34,356 bases of DNA from Bacteroidota bacterium (GCA_027593035.1 JAQCJQ010000014.1:1-34356); one strand, 5' to 3'; counted from the first letter of the stretch, positions 1 to 8,566 are shown. A program made the numbers and translations. The notes: a model not told the origin generated them from the sequence alone.

Positions 1-302
1 AGACGATTGTGCACTCGTCCCATTTGAACCACCACGCCGCCAGCAGGACAGCCGCCGTGCTCCACGTATTGGCCTTCTCCTGCTAGCCCGCCAATTTCCA
101 ACGGCTTGGTATCACGGTCAAACAATTCAGTCAAACGCTCTCTAGCCGTCAGTTTCCCTTTAGCGTGTTCCTTTTCGATGCGTTTGATGCCACCGCCTTG
201 GGCAGCGATATCGGCTTGCTTTTGAATCTGAGCCCAGAGAAGACGCATCGCATCTTCATTGCGGTTGTGCTCAACGGATTGGAGGTTGTCCGATTTTGCC
301 AT
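1..302 (-). CDS. Acyl-CoA carboxylase, carboxyltransferase (beta) subunit, N-terminal part
   Basis: The gene is cut by the window edge, so only the first 100 codons are visible, reading from 302 down to 1. The N-terminus contains the segment LTARERLTELFD, followed by a stretch with GGLAGEG, YVEHGG and PAGGVVV. This order is typical of the biotin-dependent propionyl-/methylcrotonyl-CoA carboxylase beta subunit family, which transfers the carboxyl group from biotin to an acyl-CoA in the cytoplasm. The substrate cannot be told from this fragment. The ATG at 302 lies 5 nt after a near-consensus -7 element (TACCTTTA, minus strand 315-308), which supports this start. The gene is divergent from the ABC importer at 338, with only 35 bases between starts. 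Confidence 0.85.
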   Translation of the reverse strand, partial: MAKSDNLQSVEHNRNEDAMRLLWAQIQKQADIAAQGGGIKRIEKEHAKGKLTARERLTELFDRDTKPLEIGGLAGEGQYVEHGGCPAGGVVVQMGRVHNR

Positions 303-307
303 AGCGC

Positions 308-315
308 TAAAGGTA
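308..315 (-). promoter_or_regulatory. Candidate -7 element for the acyl-CoA carboxylase gene
   Basis: The minus strand reads TACCTTTA, one mismatch from the Bacteroidota TAnnTTTG element, and ends 5 nt before the ATG at 302. No convincing -33 TTTG is seen. Confidence 0.4.
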
Positions 316-325
316 CGCTGAGCGG

Positions 326-333
326 TACCTTTG
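326..333 (+). promoter_or_regulatory. Candidate -7 element (TACCTTTG) for the ABC importer operon
   Basis: This is a perfect TAnnTTTG match. Only 4 nt (TCGA) separate it from the ATG at 338, so the transcript is predicted to start at or next to the start codon. It favours the start at 338 over the in-frame ATG at 377. Confidence 0.55.
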
Positions 334-337
334 TCGA

Positions 338-1516
338 ATGAAGTATCGTTTACGGATTATTTCATGGGGTGGAATCATGGCTAGAATCGCCGGGATGGCC
401 TGCATGGTGGTCTTGGCTAGTTGTGTGCATCCGACAGAATCCACCACGGACTTTATTTTTCAAATTAAAAAAGCATCCCACGCCGAAGGGTTTCAGTGGC
501 GCATGTGGCAGGATGCTCAGCAGTCGCGCGTGTGTCTGGAAATCCGAAATCCAGGAGACTCTAAAATTTTAGCGACCGTTTATCGGGATTCTGCCACGTG
601 GTCATCCGATGCACATCGCAGCGAAACGGCGGTAGTCCTGGGGCCGCCAGAACGCGGATTGGCGACATTGAGTACCACCCATCTTGCGTTGATCTCCGCT
701 TGGGATTCCGCTTGTTTCCATTGGTCTGGCGGGGCATACACCGAGTTCATTCGTTGGGAGCCGGCGTTGGGGAAATTGGCCCGATCGGAGGCTCGAGACA
801 TTGGAGGGAAACCGGAAGTCGACCGTGAGAAATTGCTGGCTTTGCGGCCGGCGGCACTGACCACCTATCCGTTTGGAGATCCGCTTGAAGGCGTGAATGT
901 GCGGCAAGAAATCCCCGTTGTTCCCATTCTTGAATATCTGGAGTCGCATCCATTGGGGCGTGCTGAATGGATGCGCGTGATGGGCTGGATGATGGGGGAG
1001 TTGCCTGCTCGCCAAGCGGATGTCAAATTTCAACAAGTGGCCGATTCGTACGAGCGATTGCGTCTGGATTTGGCTCAAAAACCGATGAAACCTCGCGTGT
1101 TCACAGGGAGTGTGCAGCAAGGCACGTGGCATGCGCCGGGTTCCAAAAGTTTCATCGCCCGCCTTCTAGCCGATGCGGGATTGGATTACATCGTGGATGC
1201 TGATTCCGAAAGGGACAACGTCAAGGTGCCGTTGGAGGAAATGATTGTCCTGAGTCAATCGGCTGATGCTTGGGGATTGGTGTTGCATCATCCCGAAACG
1301 TTGACACGAGCGTCCTTCTTAGACTCTGATGAACGGCACGCGATGTTGTTGCCTCCAACACATCAGGTGTTTGTGGCCAATACAGCCCAGTGCGATTACT
1401 TTGGTTGGTGGGTCGCACGTCCCGATGTCATGCTGGAAAACTTGGTGACTTTGTTTGATGACAACCACCCGTGGTCCTATGATGTTGAACCCTGTTTTGA
1501 ATGGATCGCGGAATGA
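338..1516 (+). CDS. Iron-complex/cobalamin ABC transporter substrate-binding lipoprotein
   Basis: This 392-aa protein probably captures a metal chelate (siderophore, haem or cobalamin) in the periplasm and delivers it to the permease encoded next. The N-terminus is a lipoprotein signal: basic residues, a hydrophobic run, and lipobox LASC with the cysteine at residue 29. The C-terminal half carries features of Bacteroidota helical-backbone metal-receptor proteins: the phrase EYLESHPLGRAEWM, a GTWHAPGSKSFIARLLADAG segment, and a C-terminal WWVARPDVMLENLV before the end. Its stop codon overlaps the permease start (ATGA at 1513-1516), so the genes are translationally coupled. The family assignment rests on motif resemblance plus the two neighbouring transporter genes. 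The ligand is not determined. Confidence 0.8.
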   Translation: MKYRLRIISWGGIMARIAGMACMVVLASCVHPTESTTDFIFQIKKASHAEGFQWRMWQDAQQSRVCLEIRNPGDSKILATVYRDSATWSSDAHRSETAVVLGPPERGLATLSTTHLALISAWDSACFHWSGGAYTEFIRWEPALGKLARSEARDIGGKPEVDREKLLALRPAALTTYPFGDPLEGVNVRQEIPVVPILEYLESHPLGRAEWMRVMGWMMGELPARQADVKFQQVADSYERLRLDLAQKPMKPRVFTGSVQQGTWHAPGSKSFIARLLADAGLDYIVDADSERDNVKVPLEEMIVLSQSADAWGLVLHHPETLTRASFLDSDERHAMLLPPTHQVFVANTAQCDYFGWWVARPDVMLENLVTLFDDNHPWSYDVEPCFEWIAE

Positions 1517-2487
1517 CAGTCCAGCAACTTTTCATCGTTTTGGGACTCGGTATCGTCGTTCAGGTGCTGCTGCACTTGGCGTGGGGCCCCATTTCCATCG
1601 ATTGGTTGGATGCTTGGAGCCTTATTGATAGCACGGATTCGCTCGTTTTATTCCACGTGCGTTTGCCCCGGGTAGTGACGGCCATGGCGGCTGGAAGCGG
1701 CTTGGCGTTATCGGGATTGTTGCTTCAAACGTGGTTTCACAATCCGCTGGCGGGGCCCTCTGTGTTGGGGATCAGTGCCGGTTCGAGCATGGGGGTGGCC
1801 CTGGTTTTGTTGACGGGGTTGGCCTGGGGATGGTGGGGGATTACCAGCGCCGCGGTGTTGGGAGGAATGCTCACGCTTCTCTTAATTTTACTGGTATCTC
1901 GTCGATTTCAAGGTTCAGCGACGCTGCTCATTTTTGGGCTGATGCTGAGCTATGTTGTCGGTGCTTTGGTGACCGTATTGCAAGCCGAGGCCGCCCAAGA
2001 TGCGCTGCAACAATTTGTCTTTTGGGGCATGGGCACCTTTGGGCAAGCGCCATTGAAACTGTCCGTGGTGATGCTGGTAATGGTATTGTTGGCGTGGAAG
2101 TTGGTCGCCTCTAAATCGAGGGACTTGGACGCGTGGACATTGGGTTCGTTGACTGCGCAAAGCATGGGCGTTGACGAGAAAAGGTTGAAGTATACCGTCA
2201 TTGGAGTGACCGGAGTTTTGGCGGGCATCATCACAGCGGTCTGCGGGCCTGTGGCCTTTTTAGGATTGGCCATTCCCCATTTGGTCCGGCTCATGTGCAG
2301 CGAACGGAGCCACCGGTTGATGATTCCCCTGACAATTTTGACGGGTGCGTTCATGGCGTTGTTGGCTGATTGGGGGGTGCGTGCTCCCGGATTGGATGGA
2401 GGCGGTTGGCCGCTCAATGCCGTGTTGTCATTATTGGGAGGGCCCATGGTGGTCTGGGTGTTGTTCCGTAAGACCTGGAATGCATGA
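1513..2487 (+). CDS. FecCD/BtuC-family ABC transporter permease
   Basis: This is a hydrophobic inner-membrane permease of about 324 aa with the usual many transmembrane helices of the FecCD family. Recognisable segments are RLPRVVTAMAAGSGLALSG near residue 50, NPLAGPSVLGISAGSSMG near residue 77, and a C-terminal GPVAFLGLAIPHLVRL near residue 245, which precedes the region that contacts the ATPase. I chose the ATG at 1513, which overlaps the upstream stop as ATGA; an ATG at 1501 would add four residues. The 3' end overlaps the ATPase gene by 4 bases. Together with its neighbours it forms a type II importer for an iron complex or vitamin B12. Confidence 0.92.
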   Translation: MTVQQLFIVLGLGIVVQVLLHLAWGPISIDWLDAWSLIDSTDSLVLFHVRLPRVVTAMAAGSGLALSGLLLQTWFHNPLAGPSVLGISAGSSMGVALVLLTGLAWGWWGITSAAVLGGMLTLLLILLVSRRFQGSATLLIFGLMLSYVVGALVTVLQAEAAQDALQQFVFWGMGTFGQAPLKLSVVMLVMVLLAWKLVASKSRDLDAWTLGSLTAQSMGVDEKRLKYTVIGVTGVLAGIITAVCGPVAFLGLAIPHLVRLMCSERSHRLMIPLTILTGAFMALLADWGVRAPGLDGGGWPLNAVLSLLGGPMVVWVLFRKTWNA

Positions 2488-3176
2488 GGAATTCGGGCGC
2501 CCCTTTTGTCATTGAAATGGAATCCCTTGTATTGGGATACAGCCAGGCATCCCCTTTGAATGAGCCCTTTTCCGCCCGATTGGAAGGCGCAGGAATCCAT
2601 TTGATCGTTGGCCGCAATGGCGCAGGAAAGAGTACACTCATTCGCACGTTGGCGGGACTGCAGGCTCCATTGAAAGGCTCCATAAAATGGAAGGGGCAAT
2701 TGTTATCAAAAGCATCAGCCAAAGAACGGGGGGAAGGCATGGCCTTCATGGCGAGCACACCACCGCGTACTTCCGGATTGCGCGTAGCCGAGGTGCTGGA
2801 CTTGATGTCTCCGACGATAGCGCTCCGGGATCAAACACTGCGGCAGGTTGGAGCAACCCCGTGGCTGGACCGACGACTTTCATCGTTGAGTGATGGGCAA
2901 GCTCAACGCGTAATGCTCGCTCGCGCTTTGTTGCAGCAAACTCCTTGGATTGTCCTCGATGAGCCCACGGCCTTTTTGGATGCGCCTTCCCGCACAGCGT
3001 TGCGGCAAACATTGCTGGAATTGAGTCAGACAGGCGTTGGTATGATCCTTGCGAGTCACGATTTTCACGGCCTTCAAGGGAGGGATGAATTGACCTCGAT
3101 TCATGCACTCAATGCCTCTGGATGGAACGCCTTGGATCGTTTGCATCAGGCAACCGATTGGGAATCTCAGTTGTGA
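2484..3176 (+). CDS. ABC transporter ATP-binding protein of the iron-complex/cobalamin importer
   Basis: This 230-aa ATPase has Walker A GRNGAGKST (residues 43-51), a signature written LSDGQ rather than the usual LSGGQ, Walker B WIVLDEPT, and an H-loop histidine in LASHDFHG. It energises the FecCD-type permease encoded immediately upstream (4-base ATGA overlap). It is somewhat shorter than typical FecE/BtuD proteins but keeps all ATPase motifs. The Asp in the signature is a tolerated variant in this family, so I expect it to be active. It is the last gene of the three-gene importer operon; 80 bases follow before the next gene. Confidence 0.9.
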   Translation: MRNSGAPFVIEMESLVLGYSQASPLNEPFSARLEGAGIHLIVGRNGAGKSTLIRTLAGLQAPLKGSIKWKGQLLSKASAKERGEGMAFMASTPPRTSGLRVAEVLDLMSPTIALRDQTLRQVGATPWLDRRLSSLSDGQAQRVMLARALLQQTPWIVLDEPTAFLDAPSRTALRQTLLELSQTGVGMILASHDFHGLQGRDELTSIHALNASGWNALDRLHQATDWESQL

Positions 3177-3256
3177 TTCCACATTTCTGAATTAATGGCG
3201 TGCCAGAATGCTAGGAGGATTTCAGTGAGCCTTAATTTCGCCATCAAATTATAGCC

Positions 3257-4504
3257 ATGCCTCCGTTGTCGCGAATTCTAATCATGTTGTTTTTCCTTTC
3301 GTCCATTTTGGGGTCAGTGGAGTGGATGGCTTATCGATTGCTCAAACGAAAATTTGAGTGGCATCAGAATTGGGAGTTGTCGAGCCGATTTTGGCTCGTT
3401 TTAGTCGGAGTCATTTGGGTGGCTTTCTTTGTCAATGCCTTCATGTGGCCGACTTGGCGAGCGACCCACCCGCGGTTGCTGTCCTTTCTTTCGATGTTGT
3501 TTTTTGTGGTGTTCATTCCCAAGCTGGTCATGGCCATTTTCCAGTTGGCTGACGACTTGCGCTTCTTGTTTCAATGGGGCGTGTCCAAAACGGGGGCGAG
3601 CGATCGGCCCATTCCCCGATCATCCTTCCTAGCTACGTTGGGGTTGGGGGCGGCCGGAATTACTTTCGCTTCCTTTCTGTATGGAGTGGTTTGGGGCAAA
3701 TACGCTTACCGCACAGAGCGATTGAAGGTGGCGATCCCGAATTTACCTGCGGCATTCAAAGGCCTGCGGGTTGTTCAGATATCAGATGCGCATTTGGGCA
3801 GCTTTGCGGATACACCGGCTCCCGTTTTGGATGCGCTGAAAAGCATCGCGACACTCAATCCGGATGTCATTTTGTTTACGGGTGATTTGGTCAATACCGA
3901 TTCGAGCGAAGCGGAAAAGTGGATCGGCCCCTTTGCTGAATTGGCGGCTCCGATGGGCAAATTCGCCATCATGGGGAACCACGATTATGCGGACTACGGT
4001 CCGTTTACCGAAGAAGAACGTGAAGCGAGTCGACAACGGCTCTATGAGATTCATAAGGAAATGGGATTCAATTTGCTTTTAAACGAGCATGTTCATTTGG
4101 AGCGTGATGGTGAGAGGATGGTCTTGTTGGGCGTGGAGAATTGGGGGAAAGGATTCCGCATGAGCGGGGATTTGAAGAAAGCCATGGCAGGCAGCAACTG
4201 CGAAGAATTGCCGACCATTCTCATGAGCCACGATCCGACCCATTGGGCCGAGGAAGTCAGAGATGGCAAGGCTCCGGTGGAATTGACCTTGAGTGGCCAC
4301 ACACACGGCATGCAATTCGGCATTGAAATTCCGTGGTTGGGCATCCAGTGGTCTCCGAGCAAATGGCGGTATGAGCATTGGGCAGGAATGTACCAATCTC
4401 AAGATCAGCAACTCTACGTCAATCGAGGATTTGGCGTTTTGGGCTTCCACGGACGTGTGGGCATGCCTCCTGAAATCACCTTGTTGGAATTGGAATCCGC
4501 TTGA
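3257..4504 (+). CDS. Membrane-anchored calcineurin-like metallophosphoesterase
   Basis: This 415-aa protein has about four N-terminal transmembrane segments in residues 1-155, followed by a catalytic domain. The two-metal phosphoesterase motifs appear in order: SDAHLG (about residue 176), GDLVNT (about 209), GNHDY (about 240) and GHTHG (about 347). The arrangement resembles the YkuE-like family, whose substrates in bacteria are mostly unknown (phospholipid headgroups or nucleotides are possibilities). The catalytic part probably faces the periplasm, after the last helix around residues 122-145. A short AT-rich hairpin follows the stop. A weak -7 candidate (TAATTTCG, 3233-3240) lies upstream. 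Confidence 0.85.
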   Translation: MPPLSRILIMLFFLSSILGSVEWMAYRLLKRKFEWHQNWELSSRFWLVLVGVIWVAFFVNAFMWPTWRATHPRLLSFLSMLFFVVFIPKLVMAIFQLADDLRFLFQWGVSKTGASDRPIPRSSFLATLGLGAAGITFASFLYGVVWGKYAYRTERLKVAIPNLPAAFKGLRVVQISDAHLGSFADTPAPVLDALKSIATLNPDVILFTGDLVNTDSSEAEKWIGPFAELAAPMGKFAIMGNHDYADYGPFTEEEREASRQRLYEIHKEMGFNLLLNEHVHLERDGERMVLLGVENWGKGFRMSGDLKKAMAGSNCEELPTILMSHDPTHWAEEVRDGKAPVELTLSGHTHGMQFGIEIPWLGIQWSPSKWRYEHWAGMYQSQDQQLYVNRGFGVLGFHGRVGMPPEITLLELESA

Positions 4505-4539
4505 GAAGCGTGACACATTATCTTCGCAGTCTACATCGG

Positions 4540-4558
4540 GGGATTAAACTATAATCCC
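4540..4558 (+). terminator. Weak hairpin after the metallophosphoesterase gene
   Basis: GGGATTA and TAATCCC form a 7-bp stem around a 5-nt loop, followed by TTCGTTCATT. The T content is modest, so termination here is possible but uncertain. Confidence 0.35.
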
Positions 4559-4598
4559 TTCGTTCATTGCAACATACATCCATAGAATTAGCGCGACC

Positions 4599-6287
4599 AT
4601 GTCAGACGACAAAAAAGTAATTTTTAGCATGCACAAAGTCAACAAGGTGACCCCGACAGGGAAGCACATCTTGCGTGACGTGACTTTGGGCTTTTACCAT
4701 GGTGCGAAGATTGGGATTCTCGGAGCCAACGGTTCGGGAAAATCAACAGTCATGCGCATCATTGCAGGTCTGGACGATGCCTATACGGGCGATGTGACAT
4801 GGTCTCCGGGTATCACATTGGGGTACTTGTCTCAAGAACCCGATTTGGACGAGGAAAAAACGGTTCGTGAAATCGTGGAAGAAGGCACGCAAGAAATTGT
4901 GGATGTTCTCAAAGAATATGAGGAGATCAACGCGCGATTTATGGACGAGGAGATCTTGAATGATCCCGAAAAAATGGACGCACTGATCAACCGTCAAGCG
5001 GAGGTTCAAGATCAAATAGATGCTTTGAATGCTTGGGAGCTGGACACCAAATTGAACATCGCCATGGACGCTTTGCGCTGTCCTCCGGACGACGCCAAGA
5101 TTGGATCCCTCTCAGGCGGTGAACGTCGTCGAGTCGCGTTGTGTCGACTGTTGTTGCAACAACCGGACGTGCTCCTTTTGGACGAACCGACCAACCACTT
5201 GGATGCGGAGTCCATCGATTGGTTGGAGCAGCATTTGGAGCAGTACACAGGGACGGTCTTGTCCGTAACGCACGATCGGTACTTCTTGGACAATGTGGCC
5301 AAGTGGATTTTGGAATTGGATCGGGGAGAAGGCATTCCTTACGAGGGCAACTACCAGTCTTGGCTTGAGCAGAAAACCAAGCGTTTGGCGCAGGAAGAGA
5401 AGCACGAGTCGAAGCGCCGAAAGGAGCTGGAACGGGAATTGGAGTGGGTGCGTCAATCGCCAAAAGGCCGACGTGTCAAAAACAAAGCACGAGTCAGCAA
5501 CTACGAGCAAATGTTGGCGGATGGCACGAATGAGAAGGATGCTCGTCTGTCCCTTCCTATTCCCAACGGCCCACGATTGGGCAGCTTGGTCATTGAAGCC
5601 AACAACCTTCAAAAGGGATTTGGAGATCGTTTGCTCATTGACAATCTGAGTTTTTCTCTGCCTCCGGCAGGGATTGTGGGTGTGATTGGGCCGAACGGTG
5701 CGGGTAAAACCACACTGTTCCGCATGATCATGGGAGAAGAAAAACAGGATGCGGGTTCTTTTAAAATCGGTGAGAGTGTTGTGACGGGCTATGTGGATCA
5801 GCGTCACGCAGAAATTGATGAGAACAAAACGGTGTGGCAGGTGATCAGCGGAGGACATGACCAGCTTGAAATCGGCGGTAAGCTGTTCAACAGCCGGGCC
5901 TACGTTTCCAAGTTCAACTTCAATGGCAGCGACCAACAGAAAAAATGTGGCGTCCTTTCCGGTGGAGAGCGCAACCGATTGCATTTGGCCATGACCCTCA
6001 AAACCGAGGCGAACGTCTTGCTCTTGGACGAGCCGACCAACGACATTGACATCGACACCTTGAGAGCGCTGGAGGAGGGCATCGAGTCCTTTGCTGGTTG
6101 CGCGGTGGTGATCTCACACGACCGGTACTTCTTGGATCGGATTTGCACCCACATATTGGCTTTTGAAGGGGACTCTCAACTGTATTGGTTTGAGGGGACC
6201 TACGAGGAATATGAGGAAAATCGCAAAAAGCGATTGGGCAATTCGGGCCCGCAGCGTTTGAAATACCGCAAGCTTGTCCGCGGATAA
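4599..6287 (+). CDS. ettA: ABC-F protein, energy-dependent translational throttle EttA
   Basis: This 562-aa cytoplasmic protein has two ABC ATPase domains and no membrane segments. Domain 1 has Walker A GANGSGKST (42-50), signature LSGGERRR (about 171) and LLLDEPTNHLD. Domain 2 has GPNGAGKTT (about 364), LSGGERNR (about 452) and LLLDEPTNDID. Between them lies a charged linker rich in Lys, Arg and Glu (about 250-310), including SPKGRRVKNKARVSNYEQ, typical of EttA. The family binds the ribosomal E site and gates entry into elongation according to the ATP/ADP ratio. Length and the second-domain DEPTNDID fit EttA better than Uup or the antibiotic-resistance ABC-F proteins. Its last 14 bases overlap the start of the next gene. 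Confidence 0.95.
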   Translation: MSDDKKVIFSMHKVNKVTPTGKHILRDVTLGFYHGAKIGILGANGSGKSTVMRIIAGLDDAYTGDVTWSPGITLGYLSQEPDLDEEKTVREIVEEGTQEIVDVLKEYEEINARFMDEEILNDPEKMDALINRQAEVQDQIDALNAWELDTKLNIAMDALRCPPDDAKIGSLSGGERRRVALCRLLLQQPDVLLLDEPTNHLDAESIDWLEQHLEQYTGTVLSVTHDRYFLDNVAKWILELDRGEGIPYEGNYQSWLEQKTKRLAQEEKHESKRRKELERELEWVRQSPKGRRVKNKARVSNYEQMLADGTNEKDARLSLPIPNGPRLGSLVIEANNLQKGFGDRLLIDNLSFSLPPAGIVGVIGPNGAGKTTLFRMIMGEEKQDAGSFKIGESVVTGYVDQRHAEIDENKTVWQVISGGHDQLEIGGKLFNSRAYVSKFNFNGSDQQKKCGVLSGGERNRLHLAMTLKTEANVLLLDEPTNDIDIDTLRALEEGIESFAGCAVVISHDRYFLDRICTHILAFEGDSQLYWFEGTYEEYEENRKKRLGNSGPQRLKYRKLVRG

Positions 6288-7131
6288 TTGCATCGGAAGA
6301 TTCGCTCCGTCTCCATCGGGGCGGTTGCATTTTGGCTCCATGGTGGCGGTGGTGGGGTCGTGGCTTGATGCACGGAGTCAGCACGGCCAGTGGTTGGTTC
6401 GCATCGACGACCTGGACCCACCGCGGGTGGTGCGAGGGGCGGTTGATGACATCTTACGCACCTTGGAGGGTTTTGGTTTGACGTGGGACGGCCCGGTCAT
6501 TTACCAAAGTGAGCGCAACCACCGCTACCAAGAGGCACTTGCCACCTTGATTGATAACGGGGATGTCTTTCCCTGTTTTTGCAGCCGGAAAGACCTGCAA
6601 GGTGCGCCTGTATATCCTGGCACGTGCCGCCACCGAACGGATTACGAAGGCAGAACGTGGCGATTCCGAGTGGGCGAGGGCAACGTGAAGTGGGCGGATC
6701 GATATGCCGGCCACAAGGAATTGAATTGTGCTACGGATCTGGGTGATTTCTTGGTTCGAGGCGTGGAAGAAGTCTTCAGTTACCACCTGGCCAATGTGGT
6801 CGATGACGCTGATTTTGGCATCACCGATGTGATCCGAGGAGCGGATTTAATGGAATCCACGGGCTGTCACATCGTGTTGCAACGCGCGTTGCAATTCAAG
6901 CCGGTCCAATACGGTCACCTGCCTATAGCGCTGTCTGAGGATGGAATCAAATTGTCCAAGCAAACCCATGCTCGACCTTTGGAAGTGGCGGAAGCGTCTG
7001 CTTGCATTCAGCGCGTGCTGGAACATTTGGGCATGCCCAGCGTGGAATTGGATGCTCCGGCTGTGATGTTGTCTACTGCAGTGAGTCTGTGGCGCTCATC
7101 GAGCAGCATCAATCCAAGAGGCCGTCAATGA
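6274..7131 (+). CDS. gluQ: Glutamyl-Q tRNA(Asp) synthetase
   Basis: This 285-aa protein is a truncated glutamyl-tRNA synthetase paralogue that glutamylates queuosine in tRNA(Asp). It opens with IGRFAPSPSGRLHFGS, which contains the class I HIGH-type motif, and carries the KLSKQ (KMSKS-type) loop in EDGIKLSKQTHA. Cysteines in PCFCSRKD and the nearby YPGTCR fit the zinc site of the family. No anticodon-binding domain follows. The start must be the TTG at 6274: an in-frame stop lies at 6259-6261 and no ATG or GTG occurs before the conserved IGRFAPS. The start lies inside ettA, suggesting translational coupling. The 3' end overlaps the convergent thioredoxin-like gene by 23 bases. Confidence 0.9.
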   Translation: MSADNCIGRFAPSPSGRLHFGSMVAVVGSWLDARSQHGQWLVRIDDLDPPRVVRGAVDDILRTLEGFGLTWDGPVIYQSERNHRYQEALATLIDNGDVFPCFCSRKDLQGAPVYPGTCRHRTDYEGRTWRFRVGEGNVKWADRYAGHKELNCATDLGDFLVRGVEEVFSYHLANVVDDADFGITDVIRGADLMESTGCHIVLQRALQFKPVQYGHLPIALSEDGIKLSKQTHARPLEVAEASACIQRVLEHLGMPSVELDAPAVMLSTAVSLWRSSSSINPRGRQ

Positions 7132-7648
7132 CGTCCACCATGGCTTCAAACTCTTCCGTTTCAAACAGACGCGTCAAATAGACAATGCGGCCCTCCTTGT
7201 CGACCACGACATTGCGCGTTACGCCCGATTTGGGCGCGGCGATGGAATAAAAAACCTGACCGTCAGGGTCCGGTGCTATGGGGTAGGTGATCGCCATCTG
7301 CCGGGCAAAATCTGCGACCTTTCCCCGGGGTTCATCCAAGTCAACGCCCAACAGCACGAAGTCGTCCTGCCTGAATCGCTGCCAAACAGCCTGTTCCAAA
7401 TGGGGCATTTCTTTGCGGCAGACCCCACACCATGAGGCCGTGAATTGCAGCACATAAGTGGTGCCGAGTAACGTGACGTCCGTGTGTTCTGTGCCGCTCA
7501 AATCCGTCAAGCTGAATGCTGGGACACGATCTCCGACTTGCACAATGTATCCCCGGTTATCTGGAGTGCGGGGATGCTCATCCTGGGCCGCAACGACGGA
7601 GAAGACGAAAGAAGAACATAGCAACAAACAGAGCGATCTTATTGACAT
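7109..7648 (-). CDS. Secreted TlpA-like thioredoxin-fold protein
   Basis: This 179-aa protein has an N-terminal signal peptide ending near VVAAQ, followed by a redoxin domain. The segment GDRVPAFSLTDLSG begins the fold, and the active site is TASWCGVCRKEMP with a CxxC pair. FYSIAAPKSGVTRNVVVDKEG contributes the expected cis-proline-type region (the segment after it reads VTRNVVVD). It likely acts in the periplasm as a thiol-disulphide reductase or in an extracytoplasmic redox pathway; the partner is unknown. The start overlaps the end of the upstream hydrolase gene by 10 bases, so the two are probably co-transcribed on the minus strand. Confidence 0.85.
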   Translation of the reverse strand: MSIRSLCLLLCSSFVFSVVAAQDEHPRTPDNRGYIVQVGDRVPAFSLTDLSGTEHTDVTLLGTTYVLQFTASWCGVCRKEMPHLEQAVWQRFRQDDFVLLGVDLDEPRGKVADFARQMAITYPIAPDPDGQVFYSIAAPKSGVTRNVVVDKEGRIVYLTRLFETEEFEAMVDVIDGLLD

Positions 7649-8547
7649 GGTAAATGGGCTGGAGGCGTTGAACAGGTGGATTCGGATGTGGATGCAATGC
7701 GCGTGCGCTGAGCAATGGGGGAATGGGAGTGAAGATCGTCGATGAACGTGGCAATGGCGTCAATTGCATTGGCATCAGATAGCAATTCTCCGGTCAGTTC
7801 ATGTCCCTTGTTTTCATAACTGAACAATCGTGTTTGTGCCGAGCAGTGTGCCAATGCACCGCCCCCTTGCAAGAGCAGCGCCCCCGGACTGCCTTCTGGA
7901 CAGAAATGGTGGATGGCCTCTCCATAAGGGACCAGCTGATCGCATTCGCCGTGAAATGCCAAAAGAGGAATGTTCGCTGCATCCGACGGTGCGGGTTCCA
8001 TCGCTCCCGCCATGCTAATAACCGCTTCAATGCCTTCCGAACCCAAGTGATAGGCGGCGTACAAGGCGGCTTCTGCTCCCGCGGATGAGCCTGCTAAAAT
8101 GACATTTTGGTATCCGGATTTTTGCAAATAAGCCCAAGCAGCAAGAAGGTCTTCAGCGGCCCAAGCAATGGCTTCTCGTTTTTCTTCAATGGCTACATCA
8201 CAATGGAATCCTTGCCGTTTTTGCCTCAAACGGTAGTCAATGGAGGCGACGGAAAACCCAGCCTCATGCAATGCCCGACAAAAAACAACATTTTTGGACT
8301 GCAAGCGAGAGCCCCCGCTAAATCCTCCGCCGTGCGCAAATAAGATGATGGGTGCTTGCTGTGAATTCTGAAAACTAGCATTTTCTGACGCGTGCAAGCT
8401 CAATTCAAGCAATGAATCGCCCCGTTGGATGTACGCGTGATGCTCTTGTGCATGCGTCGAGGTCAAGATGACCAAGAGTCCCATCAAAAAGCGGAATCGC
8501 AGATTTTGATGCAGAAAAGACGATGTTTGCTGAAGTTGCTTTTTCAT
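7639..8547 (-). CDS. Secreted alpha/beta hydrolase (esterase/lipase-like)
   Basis: This 302-aa protein starts with a signal-peptide-like region ending near THAQ (residue 34). The oxyanion-hole motif HGGGFSGG and the nucleophile elbow GSSAG place it in the hormone-sensitive-lipase/carboxylesterase-like group of alpha/beta hydrolases. An Asp in the later segment FHGECDQLVPYG and a His in the segment ENKGHELTG could complete the triad. The substrate is unknown. A perfect -7 element (minus strand TAGATTTG, 8574-8567) lies 19 nt upstream of the ATG, supporting this start. The gene is divergent from the TonB-dependent receptor gene with only 33 bases between starts. Confidence 0.8.
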   Translation of the reverse strand: MKKQLQQTSSFLHQNLRFRFLMGLLVILTSTHAQEHHAYIQRGDSLLELSLHASENASFQNSQQAPIILFAHGGGFSGGSRLQSKNVVFCRALHEAGFSVASIDYRLRQKRQGFHCDVAIEEKREAIAWAAEDLLAAWAYLQKSGYQNVILAGSSAGAEAALYAAYHLGSEGIEAVISMAGAMEPAPSDAANIPLLAFHGECDQLVPYGEAIHHFCPEGSPGALLLQGGGALAHCSAQTRLFSYENKGHELTGELLSDANAIDAIATFIDDLHSHSPIAQRTRIASTSESTCSTPPAHLPCQ

Positions 8548-8566
8548 AAATGGTGGAGCAATCTAC

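Noticed and set aside
377-379. Alternative ATG for the substrate-binding lipoprotein
   Set aside because: It would give a very short signal peptide, and the ATG at 338 has a perfect -7 element at the recurring 4-nt distance.
5112-5984. A 290-codon open frame on the minus strand
   Set aside because: It is antisense to ettA, which carries all ABC-F motifs; the translated product has no family features.
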